From Mycobacterium sp. SVM_VP21 (GTDB lineage Bacteria > Actinomycetota > Actinomycetes > Mycobacteriales > Mycobacteriaceae): a stretch of DNA of 64,000 nucleotides. Location of the stretch: assembly GCA_024758765.1 (NCBI GenBank), contig CP101406.1, forward strand, positions 3,968,001 through 4,032,000, given 5' to 3'. This document shows positions 43,267-56,593 of the stretch, one piece after another. Numbering within the stretch: position 1 is the first letter of the stretch; each line of letters starts with the position of its first letter. The position numbers and the translations under genes are program-made. Below the pieces are notes generated by a model. The model was not told where the DNA came from. It searched no databases and saw only the letters and a program-made list of their open reading frames with translations.

Positions 43267-44121
43267 CTAGCCCGACGAGGCCACTACGCGGGAATCGGGC
43301 CGGTCCAGCACAGCGCAGAGGGCCGGGATCATTTGGCCCGCCGCCAGAGCGTAACCCGCCGCCGACGGGTGGTACTGGTCCGCGGCGAACAGCAGTTCGG
43401 GACTGTCGTGGAACTCCCGGGCCCGGAAGTCGGCGAAGGGCACGGCAATACCGCCAGCTGCTTTGACCGCAAGGGTCTGCGCCCGGGCCAGCTGGCACGC
43501 CCGGGCGTGTGCGACCCAGCGCAGCGGCCGCGGTATCGCGCTGATCGCCCCGAACTTGGGGCAGGTGCCCACGATCACCACCGCGCCGCTGGCGCGCAGT
43601 CGCTTTACCGCGGCGCGCAGTCGCTGCACCGAGCCGGCGATGCTGTGCAGTGCGGTCACGTCATTGGCGCCGATCATGATCACGGCAACGTCCGGTGGTG
43701 GACCCGCGACGAACATCGCGTCCACCTGCCCGGCCAGGCCCTTGGAGGTGGCACCCACAATTGCCTTAGTGCTCAACCGAATCCGCGATCCGGTGCGCTC
43801 CGCCAGTGCTCTGGCGATCAGCGCGCCGGGTACCTCTGCCGCCGAACGGCAGCCGTAGCCGGTCGCGGTGGAGTCGCCGAAGACCATCAGCTGCAGATCG
43901 ACATTCGCCCCGCGGCGAAACGGCTGAACTTCGGTGTCGTCGGGACCGTATAAACCGTCAGCACGCGGTGGAAGATCCCAAGCCTTGGGGATCGTCTGAC
44001 GGGCCCGGTCGGCCTGGCCCGCCAGAAGATTGCGCACACCCAGATAGAGGGTGCCGCCAAAAGCGAACACGCCCGCAGTGGCCAGCGTGACCGCCGAACC
44101 TCGCGTTGCCCCGATCGCCAT
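43267..44121 (-). CDS. SGNH/GDSL-type esterase (Rv1075c-like)
   Basis: 284 residues. An N-terminal hydrophobic segment (VTLATAGVFAFGGTLYLGV) acts as anchor or signal. Block I is VFGDSTATGYG, block III IMIGANDVTAL, and the Ser/Asp-His end is DQYHPSAAGY. Exported or membrane-bound esterase; the Rv1075c homologue has this place in the cluster. Confidence 0.88.
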   Translation of the reverse strand: MAIGATRGSAVTLATAGVFAFGGTLYLGVRNLLAGQADRARQTIPKAWDLPPRADGLYGPDDTEVQPFRRGANVDLQLMVFGDSTATGYGCRSAAEVPGALIARALAERTGSRIRLSTKAIVGATSKGLAGQVDAMFVAGPPPDVAVIMIGANDVTALHSIAGSVQRLRAAVKRLRASGAVVIVGTCPKFGAISAIPRPLRWVAHARACQLARAQTLAVKAAGGIAVPFADFRAREFHDSPELLFAADQYHPSAAGYALAAGQMIPALCAVLDRPDSRVVASSG

Positions 44122-44303
44122 GTCGGTGATTCTAGGGAAAGGACGCCCATGTCACCTGAGCGCAGCAAACAAATATGGTCACGAAGCGGACCCGATGCAG
44201 TATCGGAACGAATCGTAAGATTTCTTCTCAATTTTTCGCGTGTGACGATAAGTGGAACCGCGTTGGCTGTGCCGGCCCGGGCCGGCTGGAGGGAGTGTCC
44301 GTC

Positions 44304-45356
44304 ATGACCGCACCCGACACAATTCCCAGCTCGTTACGTGTTCGTACCCGCCTGTATCCCAGTCCGCGACCCTACCGTTACGGCCGTCATGACGGGCTGC
44401 CCGTCGAGGTTTCCGAGGAGTCGACCAGCGTCGAGGGCCGGATGGCGTGGCTGGCGGCCCGGGCCACCATTCGGCCGGTTCTCTCGGTCGGCAGCTACCT
44501 TCCGAGGATGCCGTGGCCGTTCGGATTGCTCGACTTCGCCGCGAAGGCGATGTTGCCGGCGCCGGGCACCATCCGCGCCACCATCCGGCTGCCGCGCTGC
44601 AAAGCCCAGATGGTGCGCGCTGCCGGTGTCCTGCCCGCCGACGGCACCCGTCGCGTCGTGCTCTACATGCACGGCGGGGCCTTTCTGACCTGTGGGGCCA
44701 ACACCCACGGCCGGCTCGTCACCAAGCTGTCGAAGTATGCCGACAGTCCGGTCTTGGTGGTGGAGTACCGGATGATCCCGAAGTACTCCATCGCCGACGC
44801 GGTCGACGACTGTTACGACGCCTACCGTTGGCTGCGCCGTCAGGGGTACGAACCCGACCAGATCGTGCTGGCCGGCGATTCAGCCGGCGGCTATCTGTCG
44901 CTGGCGCTGGCCGAGCGACTGTTGGACGAAAGCGAGGAGGAAGTGCCGGCCGCCATCGTCGCGATGTCGCCGCTGCTAGAGATCGCCAAGGAAGCCAAGA
45001 AGGCACACCCCAATATCCATACCGGTGCGATGTTCCCGCCCAAGGCATTTGACGCGTTGGTGGAACTGGTCGAAGCGGCCGCCCGCCGCGACCGTACCCA
45101 TGGCAGTGAAGTTCTCGAGCCGCTGCAGCATGTCCGGCCCGGGCTTCCGCGCACCCTGATCCACGTCTCCGGCTCCGAGGTGTTGCTGCACGACGCCCGG
45201 CTGGGGGCCAACGTGCTCGCGGCCGCCGGTGTACCGGTGGAGCTGCGGGTGTGGCCCGGCCAGATTCACGTCTTCCAGATCGCCGCCCCGTTCGTGCCGG
45301 AGGCCACCCGCTCGTTGCGCCAGATCGGCGAATACATCCGGGAAGCCACCGGTTGA
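44304..45356 (+). CDS. lipU: HSL-family lipase/esterase LipU-like
   Basis: 350 residues. The hormone-sensitive-lipase HGG motif is in YMHGGAFLTCG, the nucleophile elbow is AGDSAGGYLS, and the His is in WPGQIHVFQ. ATG 44304 follows GGAGGGAG. Cytosolic lipid esterase in the Rv1076 position, with cbs downstream. Confidence 0.9.
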   Translation: MTAPDTIPSSLRVRTRLYPSPRPYRYGRHDGLPVEVSEESTSVEGRMAWLAARATIRPVLSVGSYLPRMPWPFGLLDFAAKAMLPAPGTIRATIRLPRCKAQMVRAAGVLPADGTRRVVLYMHGGAFLTCGANTHGRLVTKLSKYADSPVLVVEYRMIPKYSIADAVDDCYDAYRWLRRQGYEPDQIVLAGDSAGGYLSLALAERLLDESEEEVPAAIVAMSPLLEIAKEAKKAHPNIHTGAMFPPKAFDALVELVEAAARRDRTHGSEVLEPLQHVRPGLPRTLIHVSGSEVLLHDARLGANVLAAAGVPVELRVWPGQIHVFQIAAPFVPEATRSLRQIGEYIREATG

Positions 45357-45374
45357 ACGGCCCGGGTGAAGGCC

Positions 45375-45396
45375 CGTCGAGCCTCGCTGAACCGCC
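45375..45396. repeat. Half copy of the 47-bp repeat
   Basis: Identical to positions 26-47 of the 47-bp repeat (starts CGTCGAGCCTCG, ends ACCGCC). It is 10 bases upstream of a complete copy, in the same orientation. Confidence 0.8.
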
Positions 45397-45406
45397 GGGT
45401 TCGTGG

Positions 45407-45453
45407 GGCGGTCCCAGCTTCGGCTCTCCTCCGTCGAGCCTCGCTGAACCGCC
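45407..45453 (+). repeat. 47-bp interspersed repeat, copy B (upstream of cbs)
   Basis: Complete copy, GGCGGTCCCAGCTTC to GCTGAACCGCC, ending 29 bases before the cbs start codon. It must lie within or immediately upstream of the cbs leader and may affect its expression. Confidence 0.85.
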
Positions 45454-45482
45454 GGGGCAAATAACCTGAGACGATGGCAGGC

Positions 45483-46877
<1,395 letters not shown>

Positions 46878-46944
46878 GGCGTTGACGTTCACTGTCCTGC
46901 GGTAGCGTTTGGACCGTTCACCGACACGACCCGAAAGGGTGGAG

Positions 46945-47661
46945 ATGACCGACTTTCCGCCGCCCCCGCAGGGCAACTACCCACCCCCGTCCGGTGACTT
47001 CCCGTCGCAGGGCAACTACCCGCCACCTCCCGGCAACTACCCGCCGCCTCCGGGTAACTACCCCCCGCCACCCCCGGGCAATTACCCGCCTCCGCCTCCC
47101 GGGAACTACCCCCCGCCGCCGCCGGGAAATTACCCGCCACCACCTCCGGGCTACGGCGCGTATCCGGGAGCGGTCGGAAACCCGGTGGGCCAGCTGCCGC
47201 AAGAGGCCTACACCTCATGGCTGACTCGCGTCGGCGCCTACTTCATCGACTTCCTTCCGATCCTGGTGCTCTACGGCATTCCGTCGATCATCGCCGGAAC
47301 CACCGCCGACAGGGAGTGCATCACCAGCTCCGACGGATTCGCCTGCACGGTCACGCCGTCGAGCACCGGAGCGGCGCTGATGTTCGTCGGCTGGCTCGCC
47401 GCGCTGGCCTACGGGATCTGGAACTTCGGCTATCGGCAGGGCACCACCGGATCGAGCATCGGTAAGTCGGTGCTGAAGTTCAAGGTGGTCTCCGAAGCCA
47501 CCGGCCAGCCCATCGGGTTCGGGATGTCGATCGTGCGCCAGTTGGCACACATCATCGACGGCGCGATCTTGTGCATCGGCTACCTGTTCCCGCTGTGGGA
47601 CGCCAAACGTCAGACGATCGCTGACAAAATCATGACCACCGTCTGCTTGCCGATCCGTTGA
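46945..47661 (+). CDS. pra: Proline-rich antigen with RDD membrane domain
   Basis: 238 residues. The N-terminal 75 residues contain about nine GNYPPPP-type repeats. The C-terminal RDD domain has SWLTRVGAYFIDFLPILVLY, YGIWNFGYRQGTTGSSIGKS and LPIR, with two or three membrane helices. ATG 46945 follows GGTGGAG. Exposed surface antigen in M. tuberculosis and M. leprae; function unknown. Confidence 0.93.
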   Translation: MTDFPPPPQGNYPPPSGDFPSQGNYPPPPGNYPPPPGNYPPPPPGNYPPPPPGNYPPPPPGNYPPPPPGYGAYPGAVGNPVGQLPQEAYTSWLTRVGAYFIDFLPILVLYGIPSIIAGTTADRECITSSDGFACTVTPSSTGAALMFVGWLAALAYGIWNFGYRQGTTGSSIGKSVLKFKVVSEATGQPIGFGMSIVRQLAHIIDGAILCIGYLFPLWDAKRQTIADKIMTTVCLPIR

Positions 47662-48818
47662 GTCAGAAGCAACCCCACGGCAATACGGGCCTGTCCACTA
47701 CTGCGATTCACGCCGGGTTCCGTCCGGATCCGGCAACCGGGGCCGTCAACGTACCGATCTACGCCAGCAGCACCTTCGCCCAAGACGGCGTCGGCGGTCT
47801 GCGTGGCGGATTCGAGTACGCGCGCACCGGCAATCCGACCCGGTCCGCACTGGAGACTGCGCTCGCCGCCGTGGAGCGCGGCCGATTCGGTCGGGCCTTC
47901 GGTTCGGGGATGGCCGCCACGGACTGCGCGTTGCGGTCGATCCTGCGCCCCGGCGATCATCTGATCATTCCCGACGACGCCTACGGGGGCACCTTCCGGC
48001 TGATCGACAAGGTTTTCACCCAGTGGGGGGTGGCACACACCCCGGTGGCGCTGTCCGACCTGGACGCGGTCCGCGGGGCACTTACGGACAAAACCAGGCT
48101 GATCTGGGTCGAGACCCCTACCAACCCGCTGCTGTCGATCGCCGACATCGCGGGCATCGCGGCCATCGGCAAAGAAGCCGGCGCAAAGGTCCTGGTGGAC
48201 AACACCTTCGCCTCGCCCGCGCTGCAGCAGCCGCTGACGCTGGGCGCCGACGTGGTGTTGCATTCGACCACCAAATACATCGGCGGCCACTCCGACGTGG
48301 TGGGTGGCGCGCTGGTCACCGATAACGAAGAACTCGACGCGGCATTCGCGTTCCTGCAGAACGGGGCTGGCGGCGTACCTGGTCCCTTCGATGCCTACCT
48401 GACCCTGCGCGGCCTGAAGACCTTGGTGCTGCGGATGCAGCGGCACAGCGAGAACGCCGCCGTGGTCGCCGAATTCCTCAACGGGCATCCGGCAGTGAGC
48501 CAGGTGCTCTACCCGGGCCTGCCGGAGCACCCCGGCCACGATGTCGCCGCGGCGCAGATGCGCGGGTTCGGCGGCATGGTGTCGGTCCGGATGCGTGGTG
48601 GACGAGCCGCCGCCGAAAAGCTGTGCGCCGGAACCGAGATCTTCATCCTGGCCGAGTCGCTGGGCGGCGTGGAGTCACTGATCGAACTACCCGGCGCGAT
48701 GACGCATGCCTCGACGGCGGGTTCGCAACTCGAGGTTCCCGACGACCTGGTGCGCCTGTCGGTGGGCATCGAGGACATCGATGACCTGATCGCCGACCTG
48801 AAGCAGGCGCTGGACTAA
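47658..48818 (+). CDS. metB: Cystathionine gamma-synthase
   Basis: 386 residues from TTG 47658, overlapping the pra stop. PLP-dependent Cys/Met enzyme: YARTGNPTR, GMAATDCALR, PLP lysine in HSTTKYIGGHSDVVGGALV and SLGGVESL. Makes cystathionine from O-acyl homoserine and cysteine, the forward transsulfuration step. Confidence 0.94.
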   Translation: MSQKQPHGNTGLSTTAIHAGFRPDPATGAVNVPIYASSTFAQDGVGGLRGGFEYARTGNPTRSALETALAAVERGRFGRAFGSGMAATDCALRSILRPGDHLIIPDDAYGGTFRLIDKVFTQWGVAHTPVALSDLDAVRGALTDKTRLIWVETPTNPLLSIADIAGIAAIGKEAGAKVLVDNTFASPALQQPLTLGADVVLHSTTKYIGGHSDVVGGALVTDNEELDAAFAFLQNGAGGVPGPFDAYLTLRGLKTLVLRMQRHSENAAVVAEFLNGHPAVSQVLYPGLPEHPGHDVAAAQMRGFGGMVSVRMRGGRAAAEKLCAGTEIFILAESLGGVESLIELPGAMTHASTAGSQLEVPDDLVRLSVGIEDIDDLIADLKQALD

Positions 48819-48824
48819 CGCGAC

Positions 48825-48844
48825 GAGCCCCCCAATCGGGGCTC
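48825..48844. terminator. Bidirectional terminator between metB and greA
   Basis: GAGCCCCCCAATCGGGGCTC is a 7-bp perfect GC stem with a 6-base loop in the 32-base gap between two convergent genes. T-runs are weak, as is common in mycobacteria. Confidence 0.6.
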
Positions 48845-48850
48845 AGGGGC

Positions 48851-49345
48851 TCAGGAGTGGTAGGGCTCCGCGCTGACCAGGGTCACCTTGACGGTCTTGC
48901 CGCTGGGCACCGTGTAGCTGCGCTCCTCGTCGACCTTGGCGCCCAGCAGGGCGTGGCCGAGCGGCGAGTTCGGTGAATACACCTCGAGCTTGTCTTCGTT
49001 GACGCCCTCCTGGCGGGTGGCGATCAGGAACGTCTCGGTGTCGGACTTGTCGCCGTCGTAGAAGACCTTGACCACCGAGCCCGGCAATGCCACACCGGAC
49101 TGCGTCGGAGCCTCGCCCACCTTGGCGTTGTTGAGCAACTCCTGCAGCTGCCGGATGCGGGCCTCCTGCTGGCCCTGCTCCTCACGTGCGGCGTGGTAGC
49201 CGCCATTCTCGCGCAGGTCGCCTTCTTCGCGGCGGTCGTTGATCTCCGCGGCGATCACCGGACGGTTCGCGATCAGCTGGTCGAGCTCCGCCTTGAGCCG
49301 GTCGTGTGACTCCTGCGTCAACCAGGTCACCTGGGTGTCCGTCAT
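48851..49345 (-). CDS. greA: Transcription elongation factor GreA
   Basis: 164 residues from ATG 49345, identical in length to M. tuberculosis GreA. The coiled-coil tip carries the acidic pair in [20 protein letters not shown], and the C-terminal FKBP-like domain ends [19 protein letters not shown]. Rescues backtracked RNA polymerase. Confidence 0.95.
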   Translation of the reverse strand: MTDTQVTWLTQESHDRLKAELDQLIANRPVIAAEINDRREEGDLRENGGYHAAREEQGQQEARIRQLQELLNNAKVGEAPTQSGVALPGSVVKVFYDGDKSDTETFLIATRQEGVNEDKLEVYSPNSPLGHALLGAKVDEERSYTVPSGKTVKVTLVSAEPYHS

Positions 49346-49417
49346 CTCACTGTGCTCCTTGCGTCGTCGGATCCGGCGCCATCGGGCAGCGGGGGGCGAC
49401 ATCGTTCTAATGCAGCA

Positions 49418-49445
49418 ATACACGGTCCCAGCTGGAACCGTGTAT
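49418..49445. promoter_or_regulatory. Palindrome between DUF4307 gene and greA
   Basis: ATACACGGT and ACCGTGTAT form a 9-bp perfect inverted repeat with a 10-base loop, 72 bases upstream of greA. Either an operator for greA or a terminator/attenuator in the Rv1081c-greA unit. Confidence 0.45.
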
Positions 49446-49468
49446 CCATACAGGGTACCACCGCGGCA

Positions 49469-49891
49469 TCATGGCGATCGTAAGTAATCGGGCACGTCGC
49501 TGCCGCAACCGTAGACGTCGCCCATGACAGGTTGCTGGGAAGATTTCACCGTCGTGGTCACCTGTACGGTGGCCGACTCCGACGGCGGAATCAGCACTTC
49601 CCGGCGGCCAACCTCGCTGCCGTCGCTGGATCGGACCCGCACGATGCAGGCCGCAGGAGTCGACGGGTCTGATCGAGTCACGCTGAACTTGACCGAGACC
49701 GTCTGGTCGTCGAGCACTTCGTAGCCGTACAACTCGCCCTTGACCTCGGCGGTGGCAAAACGCTGGTAGCCCACTACCGCGATGGCGGCGACAGTGGCGA
49801 TCGCCAGCGCACCCAGGGCGATTGCCAGCAACCGACGGGGCAGGGCACGGCCCTGGGTATCCCCGTATCGGGCCGGCTTGGAGTCGGTCAT
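49469..49891 (-). CDS. DUF4307 membrane protein (Rv1081c-like)
   Basis: About 140 residues from ATG 49891 (a GTG/ATG 7 codons earlier is possible). One membrane helix (LLAIALGALAIATVAAIAVV) is followed by an extracytoplasmic beta-rich domain with two cysteines (ACIVRVRS and YGCGSD). Precedes greA as in M. tuberculosis. Function unknown. Confidence 0.85.
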   Translation of the reverse strand: MTDSKPARYGDTQGRALPRRLLAIALGALAIATVAAIAVVGYQRFATAEVKGELYGYEVLDDQTVSVKFSVTRSDPSTPAACIVRVRSSDGSEVGRREVLIPPSESATVQVTTTVKSSQQPVMGDVYGCGSDVPDYLRSP

Positions 49892-50044
49892 CGTGAGGTG
49901 TCCCATGGTCAACGGTGGATTCGGGAGCGATTACCGCACCCGCCGCAGGTGGTGTAACGATGGGGGCCGGAAACCATCTGGAACTATAGGCGTCCGGTCC
50001 GGGGTTCCGGCAGGAGGAACCTGGAGGGAACGGGGAATGTGCGC

Positions 50045-50917
50045 ATGAGTGGACTGCGACTGATGGCGGTGCACGCCCACCCCGACGACGAGTCGAGCAA
50101 GGGCGCGGCTACGGTGGCCCGCTACACCGCCGCTGGGCACCGGGTGATGGTGGTGACCCTGACCGGTGGCGAGCGCGGCGACATTCTCAACCCCGCGATG
50201 GACCTGCCCGATGTGCACGGAAACATCGCCGCGGTCCGGCGCGACGAGATGGCGAAGGCCGCCGAGATCCTCGGGGTCGAGCACCACTGGCTGGGCTTCG
50301 TCGACTCCGGCCTGCCCAAGGGCGACCCACTGCCGCCGCTGCCCGAGGACTGTTTTGCCCTGGTGCCGCTGGAGGTGTCCACCGAAGCCCTGGTGCGGGC
50401 GGTGCGCGCGTTCCGTCCGCATGTGATGACCACGTACGACGAAAACGGCGGCTACCCGCACCCCGATCACATCCGTTGTCACCAGGTGTCGGTGGCCGCG
50501 TTCGAGGCCGCCGGCGACCATCGACTCTTTCCCGACGCCGGTGAGCCCTGGTCGGTCGCCAAGCTCTACTACAACCACGGGTTCCTGCGGCAGCGCATGC
50601 AGCTGTTGCAGGACGAGTTCGCCCGCAACGGCGAGGTCGGCCCGTTCGCCAAATGGCTGGAGCACTGGCAGCCCGACCACGACGTGTTCGCCGACCGGGT
50701 GACCACCCGCATCGAATGCGCTGACTACTTCAGCCAGCGTGACGACGCACTACGCGCGCACGCCACGCAGATCGATCCCAACGGCGACTTCTTCGCCGCG
50801 CCGATCGAGTGGCAGCAGCGGCTCTGGCCGACGGAGGAGTTCGAGCTGGCCCGGTCTCGGGTGCCGGTTACTCTGCCGGAGACGGACCTGTTCGCCGGGA
50901 TCGAGGACAACGGATGA
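50045..50917 (+). CDS. mca: Mycothiol S-conjugate amidase
   Basis: 290 residues. The Zn-binding AHPDDE motif is at 11-16 (His12, Asp15), with [16 protein letters not shown] carrying the third ligand and the catalytic Asp. Cleaves mycothiol adducts to mercapturic acids for detoxification; specific to mycothiol-making actinobacteria. Overlaps the next gene by four bases. Confidence 0.95.
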   Translation: MSGLRLMAVHAHPDDESSKGAATVARYTAAGHRVMVVTLTGGERGDILNPAMDLPDVHGNIAAVRRDEMAKAAEILGVEHHWLGFVDSGLPKGDPLPPLPEDCFALVPLEVSTEALVRAVRAFRPHVMTTYDENGGYPHPDHIRCHQVSVAAFEAAGDHRLFPDAGEPWSVAKLYYNHGFLRQRMQLLQDEFARNGEVGPFAKWLEHWQPDHDVFADRVTTRIECADYFSQRDDALRAHATQIDPNGDFFAAPIEWQQRLWPTEEFELARSRVPVTLPETDLFAGIEDNG

Positions 50918-51222
50918 ACCATGCTGTGCTGACCATGCTGTGGCTGGCGGCCGACGATATCGTGGCCGATGGCGTGCCCCGCGATACCGGGCCGGATTTC
51001 GGCAAGGCCAGCCCGTTCGGGCTGTTGGTCATCGTGCTGCTGATGCTCGGCACGTTCGCGCTGGTGTGGTCGATGAACCGTCAGCTCAAGAAGTTGCCGG
51101 AGTCGTTCGACCGGGACCACCCCGCCGCGGACCAAGCCGCCGACGAGGGGACCGTCGGGTCCGGTCTGTCCGGGGATCTCCCGGGCGACGACGGGCCGGG
51201 CTCGCCGCCGCAGACGTCGTAG
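50914..51222 (+). CDS. Small membrane protein (Rv1083-like)
   Basis: 102 residues from ATG 50914. One membrane helix ([20 protein letters not shown]) precedes a short cytosolic acidic tail ([11 protein letters not shown]). Translationally coupled to mca, as in M. tuberculosis. Function unknown. Confidence 0.82.
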   Translation: MNHAVLTMLWLAADDIVADGVPRDTGPDFGKASPFGLLVIVLLMLGTFALVWSMNRQLKKLPESFDRDHPAADQAADEGTVGSGLSGDLPGDDGPGSPPQTS

Positions 51223-51330
51223 CTAACAACTCCCGAACGAGGAGTTTCGTGCATGCGACCTCCGGATTAACCTTTGCCCCTTCGGGTTTCGGCAGTAGCG
51301 CGCGTATCGCCGACGCTGGCACAGCGTGAG

Positions 51331-51699
51331 ATGATTGCCCGGACCGCGGCGTGGGAGAAAGGTTCGGGGTTGGCCATGCTCGGAGATCGCTCACCCGGGT
51401 TGGCGGTTTCGCCGATCATCTTGATGGTGCTACTGGTCGGCCTCATCAAGGTTCCCGCCGTGCACGCCGATGCGGTCGACACCACTTTCCTGGGCGCGCT
51501 CAACTCCAAGGGCATCGACTTCGCCAATGGTCAGTCGGCGGTCATCGCCGGCCATGAGGTCTGCGACGAGCTCGACAGCGGCCGGCAGAAGAACGATGTG
51601 GTGTCCGAAGTGATGCAGAGCAGTCAGCTCGACGGCTACCACGCCGGTTTCTTCGTCGGGGTCAGCGTCAGCGCGTTCTGCCCGAGGCATCACGGCTAA
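51331..51699 (+). CDS. DUF732 secreted small protein
   Basis: About 122 residues from ATG 51331; ATG 51376 is also possible. A signal-type helix (IILMVLLVGLIKVPAVHA) precedes a DUF732 core (TFLGALNSKGIDFANG, HEVCDELDSG, FCPRH) with the usual two cysteines. Not in the M. tuberculosis block at this place; a lineage-specific insertion. Confidence 0.8.
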   Translation: MIARTAAWEKGSGLAMLGDRSPGLAVSPIILMVLLVGLIKVPAVHADAVDTTFLGALNSKGIDFANGQSAVIAGHEVCDELDSGRQKNDVVSEVMQSSQLDGYHAGFFVGVSVSAFCPRHHG

Positions 51700-51705
51700 T
51701 CCTGC

Positions 51706-52818
51706 TCAGCCCGCAGATGGTGGCTTCGGCATGACCGGGCCCCGCAGCTCCAAACCGACTTCCAGGTCCTCGTACTTTTGCTGCTTGCGTTTACGCCAGC
51801 CACTGCCCGCGGCATTCGACGGGGGCATGATCGGCGGCATGATCGGCGGGACGCCGGCGAACGTCGTGGACTGGCCTGCGGGCAGCGGTGCCGCCGACGA
51901 CGCCAGCTGCACCGGCGCCTGTGTCGCGGCCAGAAACCCCGCCGCGGCGGGTGGCGCGGTCAGCGGGCCCACCTTCACCCCGACACCGATAGCCGCCGCG
52001 GGCATTTCGGTAAGGCCGGCGGCGCCCAGCGCTCCCAGGCCCCCGAGCGGCATCGCCGGGATCAAGGCGGACTCGCCCTCGGCAAGGCCTTGCGCCATGG
52101 CGGTATTGACGTTCTGCAACGCCTGCGCCGACGTGTTCTGGGCGAGGTAGCTGAGCAGGTTGATCGGGAATCCGGATGACACGAACTGGTTCGCGTAGGT
52201 GTTCGCCAGGCCCGTCCAACTAGCGTTGGGGTCGAATGTGGGCAAGGACGACTCCAATGACGCCAAAGTTGAACCCGCAGAGGTGGTTCCGCTGTTGGCT
52301 GTCGCGGGTGCCGGAGGGCTGAACGAGGGAAGTGTGGTGGCTTGCGCCGAGGCCGCCCGGTAGCGGGTCATCGCGGAGGTGTTGTTCGTCCACATGCCCA
52401 GATACTGGCTCTCGTTCTCCGCGATTGCCGCGGAGTTGGTCCCGAATCGATTGGACGCCAGTAGTTGCACTCGGCGAGTGCGGTTGGCGTTGATCGCTGC
52501 AGTCGGGGCCACCGCCGTGCGGACCGCTTCGAAAGCCGCAGCGGCTTGCTGCATCGAGGCGGCGGTGCGCCGGCACTGCTGTGCTGTGGCACGCAGCCAC
52601 AGCAGGTAGGGCTCGGCGGCCTGCACCATGGCTGTCGCGGAACGCCCGCGCCATGAATCGACCAATGACGACAGCGCGGCGACATAGTCGTCGGCGTATT
52701 CATCCAGGCAGGTGCCGAGCTGTCGCCACGCGGCCGACCCCTCAATGAGGGATCTCGCGCCGGGTCCGTTGTGGACCAGCGCGGAGGTGACCTCGGGGGG
52801 CGCCGCAACGAACCGCAT
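51706..52818 (-). CDS. Divergent PPE protein without a PE neighbour
   Basis: 370 residues. MRFVAAPPEVTSALV has PPE motif character, with DSWRGRSA as the W-x-G turn and the helix pairs of the PPE domain to about residue 175. The C-terminus is basic then acidic (GWRKRKQQKYEDLEVGL) and lacks SVP and RYGFKP tails, so it is outside the subgroup of the cluster at 11-17 kb. No PE gene is near; it must pair with a PE made elsewhere or be exported differently. Confidence 0.82.
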   Translation of the reverse strand: MRFVAAPPEVTSALVHNGPGARSLIEGSAAWRQLGTCLDEYADDYVAALSSLVDSWRGRSATAMVQAAEPYLLWLRATAQQCRRTAASMQQAAAAFEAVRTAVAPTAAINANRTRRVQLLASNRFGTNSAAIAENESQYLGMWTNNTSAMTRYRAASAQATTLPSFSPPAPATANSGTTSAGSTLASLESSLPTFDPNASWTGLANTYANQFVSSGFPINLLSYLAQNTSAQALQNVNTAMAQGLAEGESALIPAMPLGGLGALGAAGLTEMPAAAIGVGVKVGPLTAPPAAAGFLAATQAPVQLASSAAPLPAGQSTTFAGVPPIMPPIMPPSNAAGSGWRKRKQQKYEDLEVGLELRGPVMPKPPSAG

Positions 52819-52827
52819 GGCGTGGTT

Positions 52828-53940
52828 TCAGGTGATCGCGCTGATGGCGGCCGAGAGGCGCGACTTGAACGCATCGGGGATGGAGACGTAGCCGTGGTCG
52901 GCCAGCTCGTTCTGGCCGTCGCCGATCGCGCTCTGCAGGAACGCGCGCACCGCGGTTCCGACCTGCGGATCGGGATACTTCGAGCAGACCACCTCGTAGG
53001 TGGCCAGCACGATCGGGTAGGCGCCGGTCTGGTTGGGTCGATAGAAGGAGATGGTGTCCAGCGCCAGGTCGTTGCCTTCGCGGATGAACCAGGCCGACAG
53101 GATGGTCTTGCTGACGGATTCCTCACTGAGTGACACCGGATCTGGGCCGGCCGAGGTGATGACGGCGGCCATGCCCAGGTGGTGGCTCTGGGCGAATGAC
53201 CACTCGGTATAGGTGATCGATCCCTCGAGGTCGGCCGCGGCCGCGGCGACGCCCTCGTTGCCCTGGGCGCTCCGGCCGGCAGCGCCGTTGAACGTTCGAC
53301 CGGCCCCCTTGCCCCAGGTGCCCGCGGATGCGGTGTCCAGGTAGCGCTGGAAGTTGTCCGTGGTCCCGGACGCGTCGCTGCGCGACACCACTCGAATCGG
53401 CAGGGCGGGCAGGTCGGCGCCGGTGTTGAGGGCGGCGATCGCGGGATCGTTCCAGGTGGTGATGGTGCCGTTGAAGATGTTGGCCGCGGTGGGGCCGTCC
53501 AGATTCAGCGAGGCCACACCGCCTAGGCGGAACGCGATGGCAACGGGCCCGAACACCAACGGCAGGTTCCATACCGGCGCGCCGCAGCGCTGCTGGGCGC
53601 GATCGTATTCACCCTTGCTCAGCGGCGAATCAGATCCACCGAAATCCGTTTGGTCGGCCATGAACTCGTCGATGCCCGCGCCGGATCCGTTCGGCTGGTA
53701 GGTCAAGCTCTGGCCGGGGCAGGCTCGGCTGAACGACGCGGCGAACCGCGTCATGGCGTTGGCCTGAGCGGTGGATCCGCTGGCCTTCAGGTTCGGGTGC
53801 CCGCCACAGTCCACGCCGGAGTCTGGAGCCGGTGCCGCGTGGCGCGGAGCTGTCGCGTCATGGCTCTCGCTGCACCCGGCCAGCAGCACAGCGCCCGCGG
53901 CCAGCAAGCTCGGTACGGCACGTCGATTGATGTCAATCAC
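52828..53940 (-). CDS. pstS: Phosphate-binding lipoprotein PstS
   Basis: 370 residues. Lipobox LLAGC is near residue 22. Phosphate-binding loops: [32 protein letters not shown] and [12 protein letters not shown]. Periplasmic-type phosphate receptor anchored to the outer face of the membrane. No pstC/pstA/pstB genes are adjacent, so it is an orphan receptor serving a transporter encoded elsewhere. Confidence 0.92.
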   Translation of the reverse strand: MIDINRRAVPSLLAAGAVLLAGCSESHDATAPRHAAPAPDSGVDCGGHPNLKASGSTAQANAMTRFAASFSRACPGQSLTYQPNGSGAGIDEFMADQTDFGGSDSPLSKGEYDRAQQRCGAPVWNLPLVFGPVAIAFRLGGVASLNLDGPTAANIFNGTITTWNDPAIAALNTGADLPALPIRVVSRSDASGTTDNFQRYLDTASAGTWGKGAGRTFNGAAGRSAQGNEGVAAAAADLEGSITYTEWSFAQSHHLGMAAVITSAGPDPVSLSEESVSKTILSAWFIREGNDLALDTISFYRPNQTGAYPIVLATYEVVCSKYPDPQVGTAVRAFLQSAIGDGQNELADHGYVSIPDAFKSRLSAAISAIT

Positions 53941-54116
53941 ATCCCTCGGGTCGTCTCACCGGCGAATGCTAGCAATGGTGTAGTCCTGCAACAATGGTGC
54001 TCTACAGGCGAATTCAAGTATTCAGCAACCGTTTTCGAACTGGTCATGAGCTGTATGGACATCGTCCGCGCGTGGGTCTCAGCGTCCGCTGTGTCGCTCA
54101 GGATTAGCGTGGATGG

Positions 54117-56180
<2,064 letters not shown>

Positions 56181-56190
56181 CGTGCGGCAC

Positions 56191-56574
56191 ATGACGAGCG
56201 CACCGGACAAGGCACAGGCCATCACCGAGACCGTCCACCGCTACATCGAGCTGGTCGGCGGCGGCGACGCCGATGCGCTGGTCGGGCTTTACGCGTCCGA
56301 CGCCACCCTGGAGGACCCGGTGGGTGGCGAGGTGCACATCGGCCATCAGGCCATTCGTAACTTCTACTCGGCCATCACCGGACTGGACCGCAAGTCGGAG
56401 CTGGTGTCGCTGCGAGTCGCCGGTAACGAGGCTGCCTTCCAGTTCGCGCTGACCATCACCAACGGTGACCACCGGATGCTCATCGAACCGATCGACGTGA
56501 TGGTGTTCGACGGCGAGGGCAAGATCGCCGGGATGAAGGCCTACTGGTCGGCGGAGAACATCACCCAGCTGTAA
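56191..56574 (+). CDS. SnoaL/ketosteroid isomerase-like protein
   Basis: 127 residues from ATG 56191. Cystatin-like cone fold: HRYIELVGGGDADALVGLYA, DATLEDPVGG, IRNFYSAITG and a C-terminal MKAYWSAENI. The DPVG segment and Tyr/Asp layout match steroid delta-isomerases. Ten bases after the yyaL homologue. Substrate likely a steroid or other small hydrophobic compound. Confidence 0.85.
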   Translation: MTSAPDKAQAITETVHRYIELVGGGDADALVGLYASDATLEDPVGGEVHIGHQAIRNFYSAITGLDRKSELVSLRVAGNEAAFQFALTITNGDHRMLIEPIDVMVFDGEGKIAGMKAYWSAENITQL

Positions 56575-56593
56575 GCCCGTGAGGTAGGCACCG

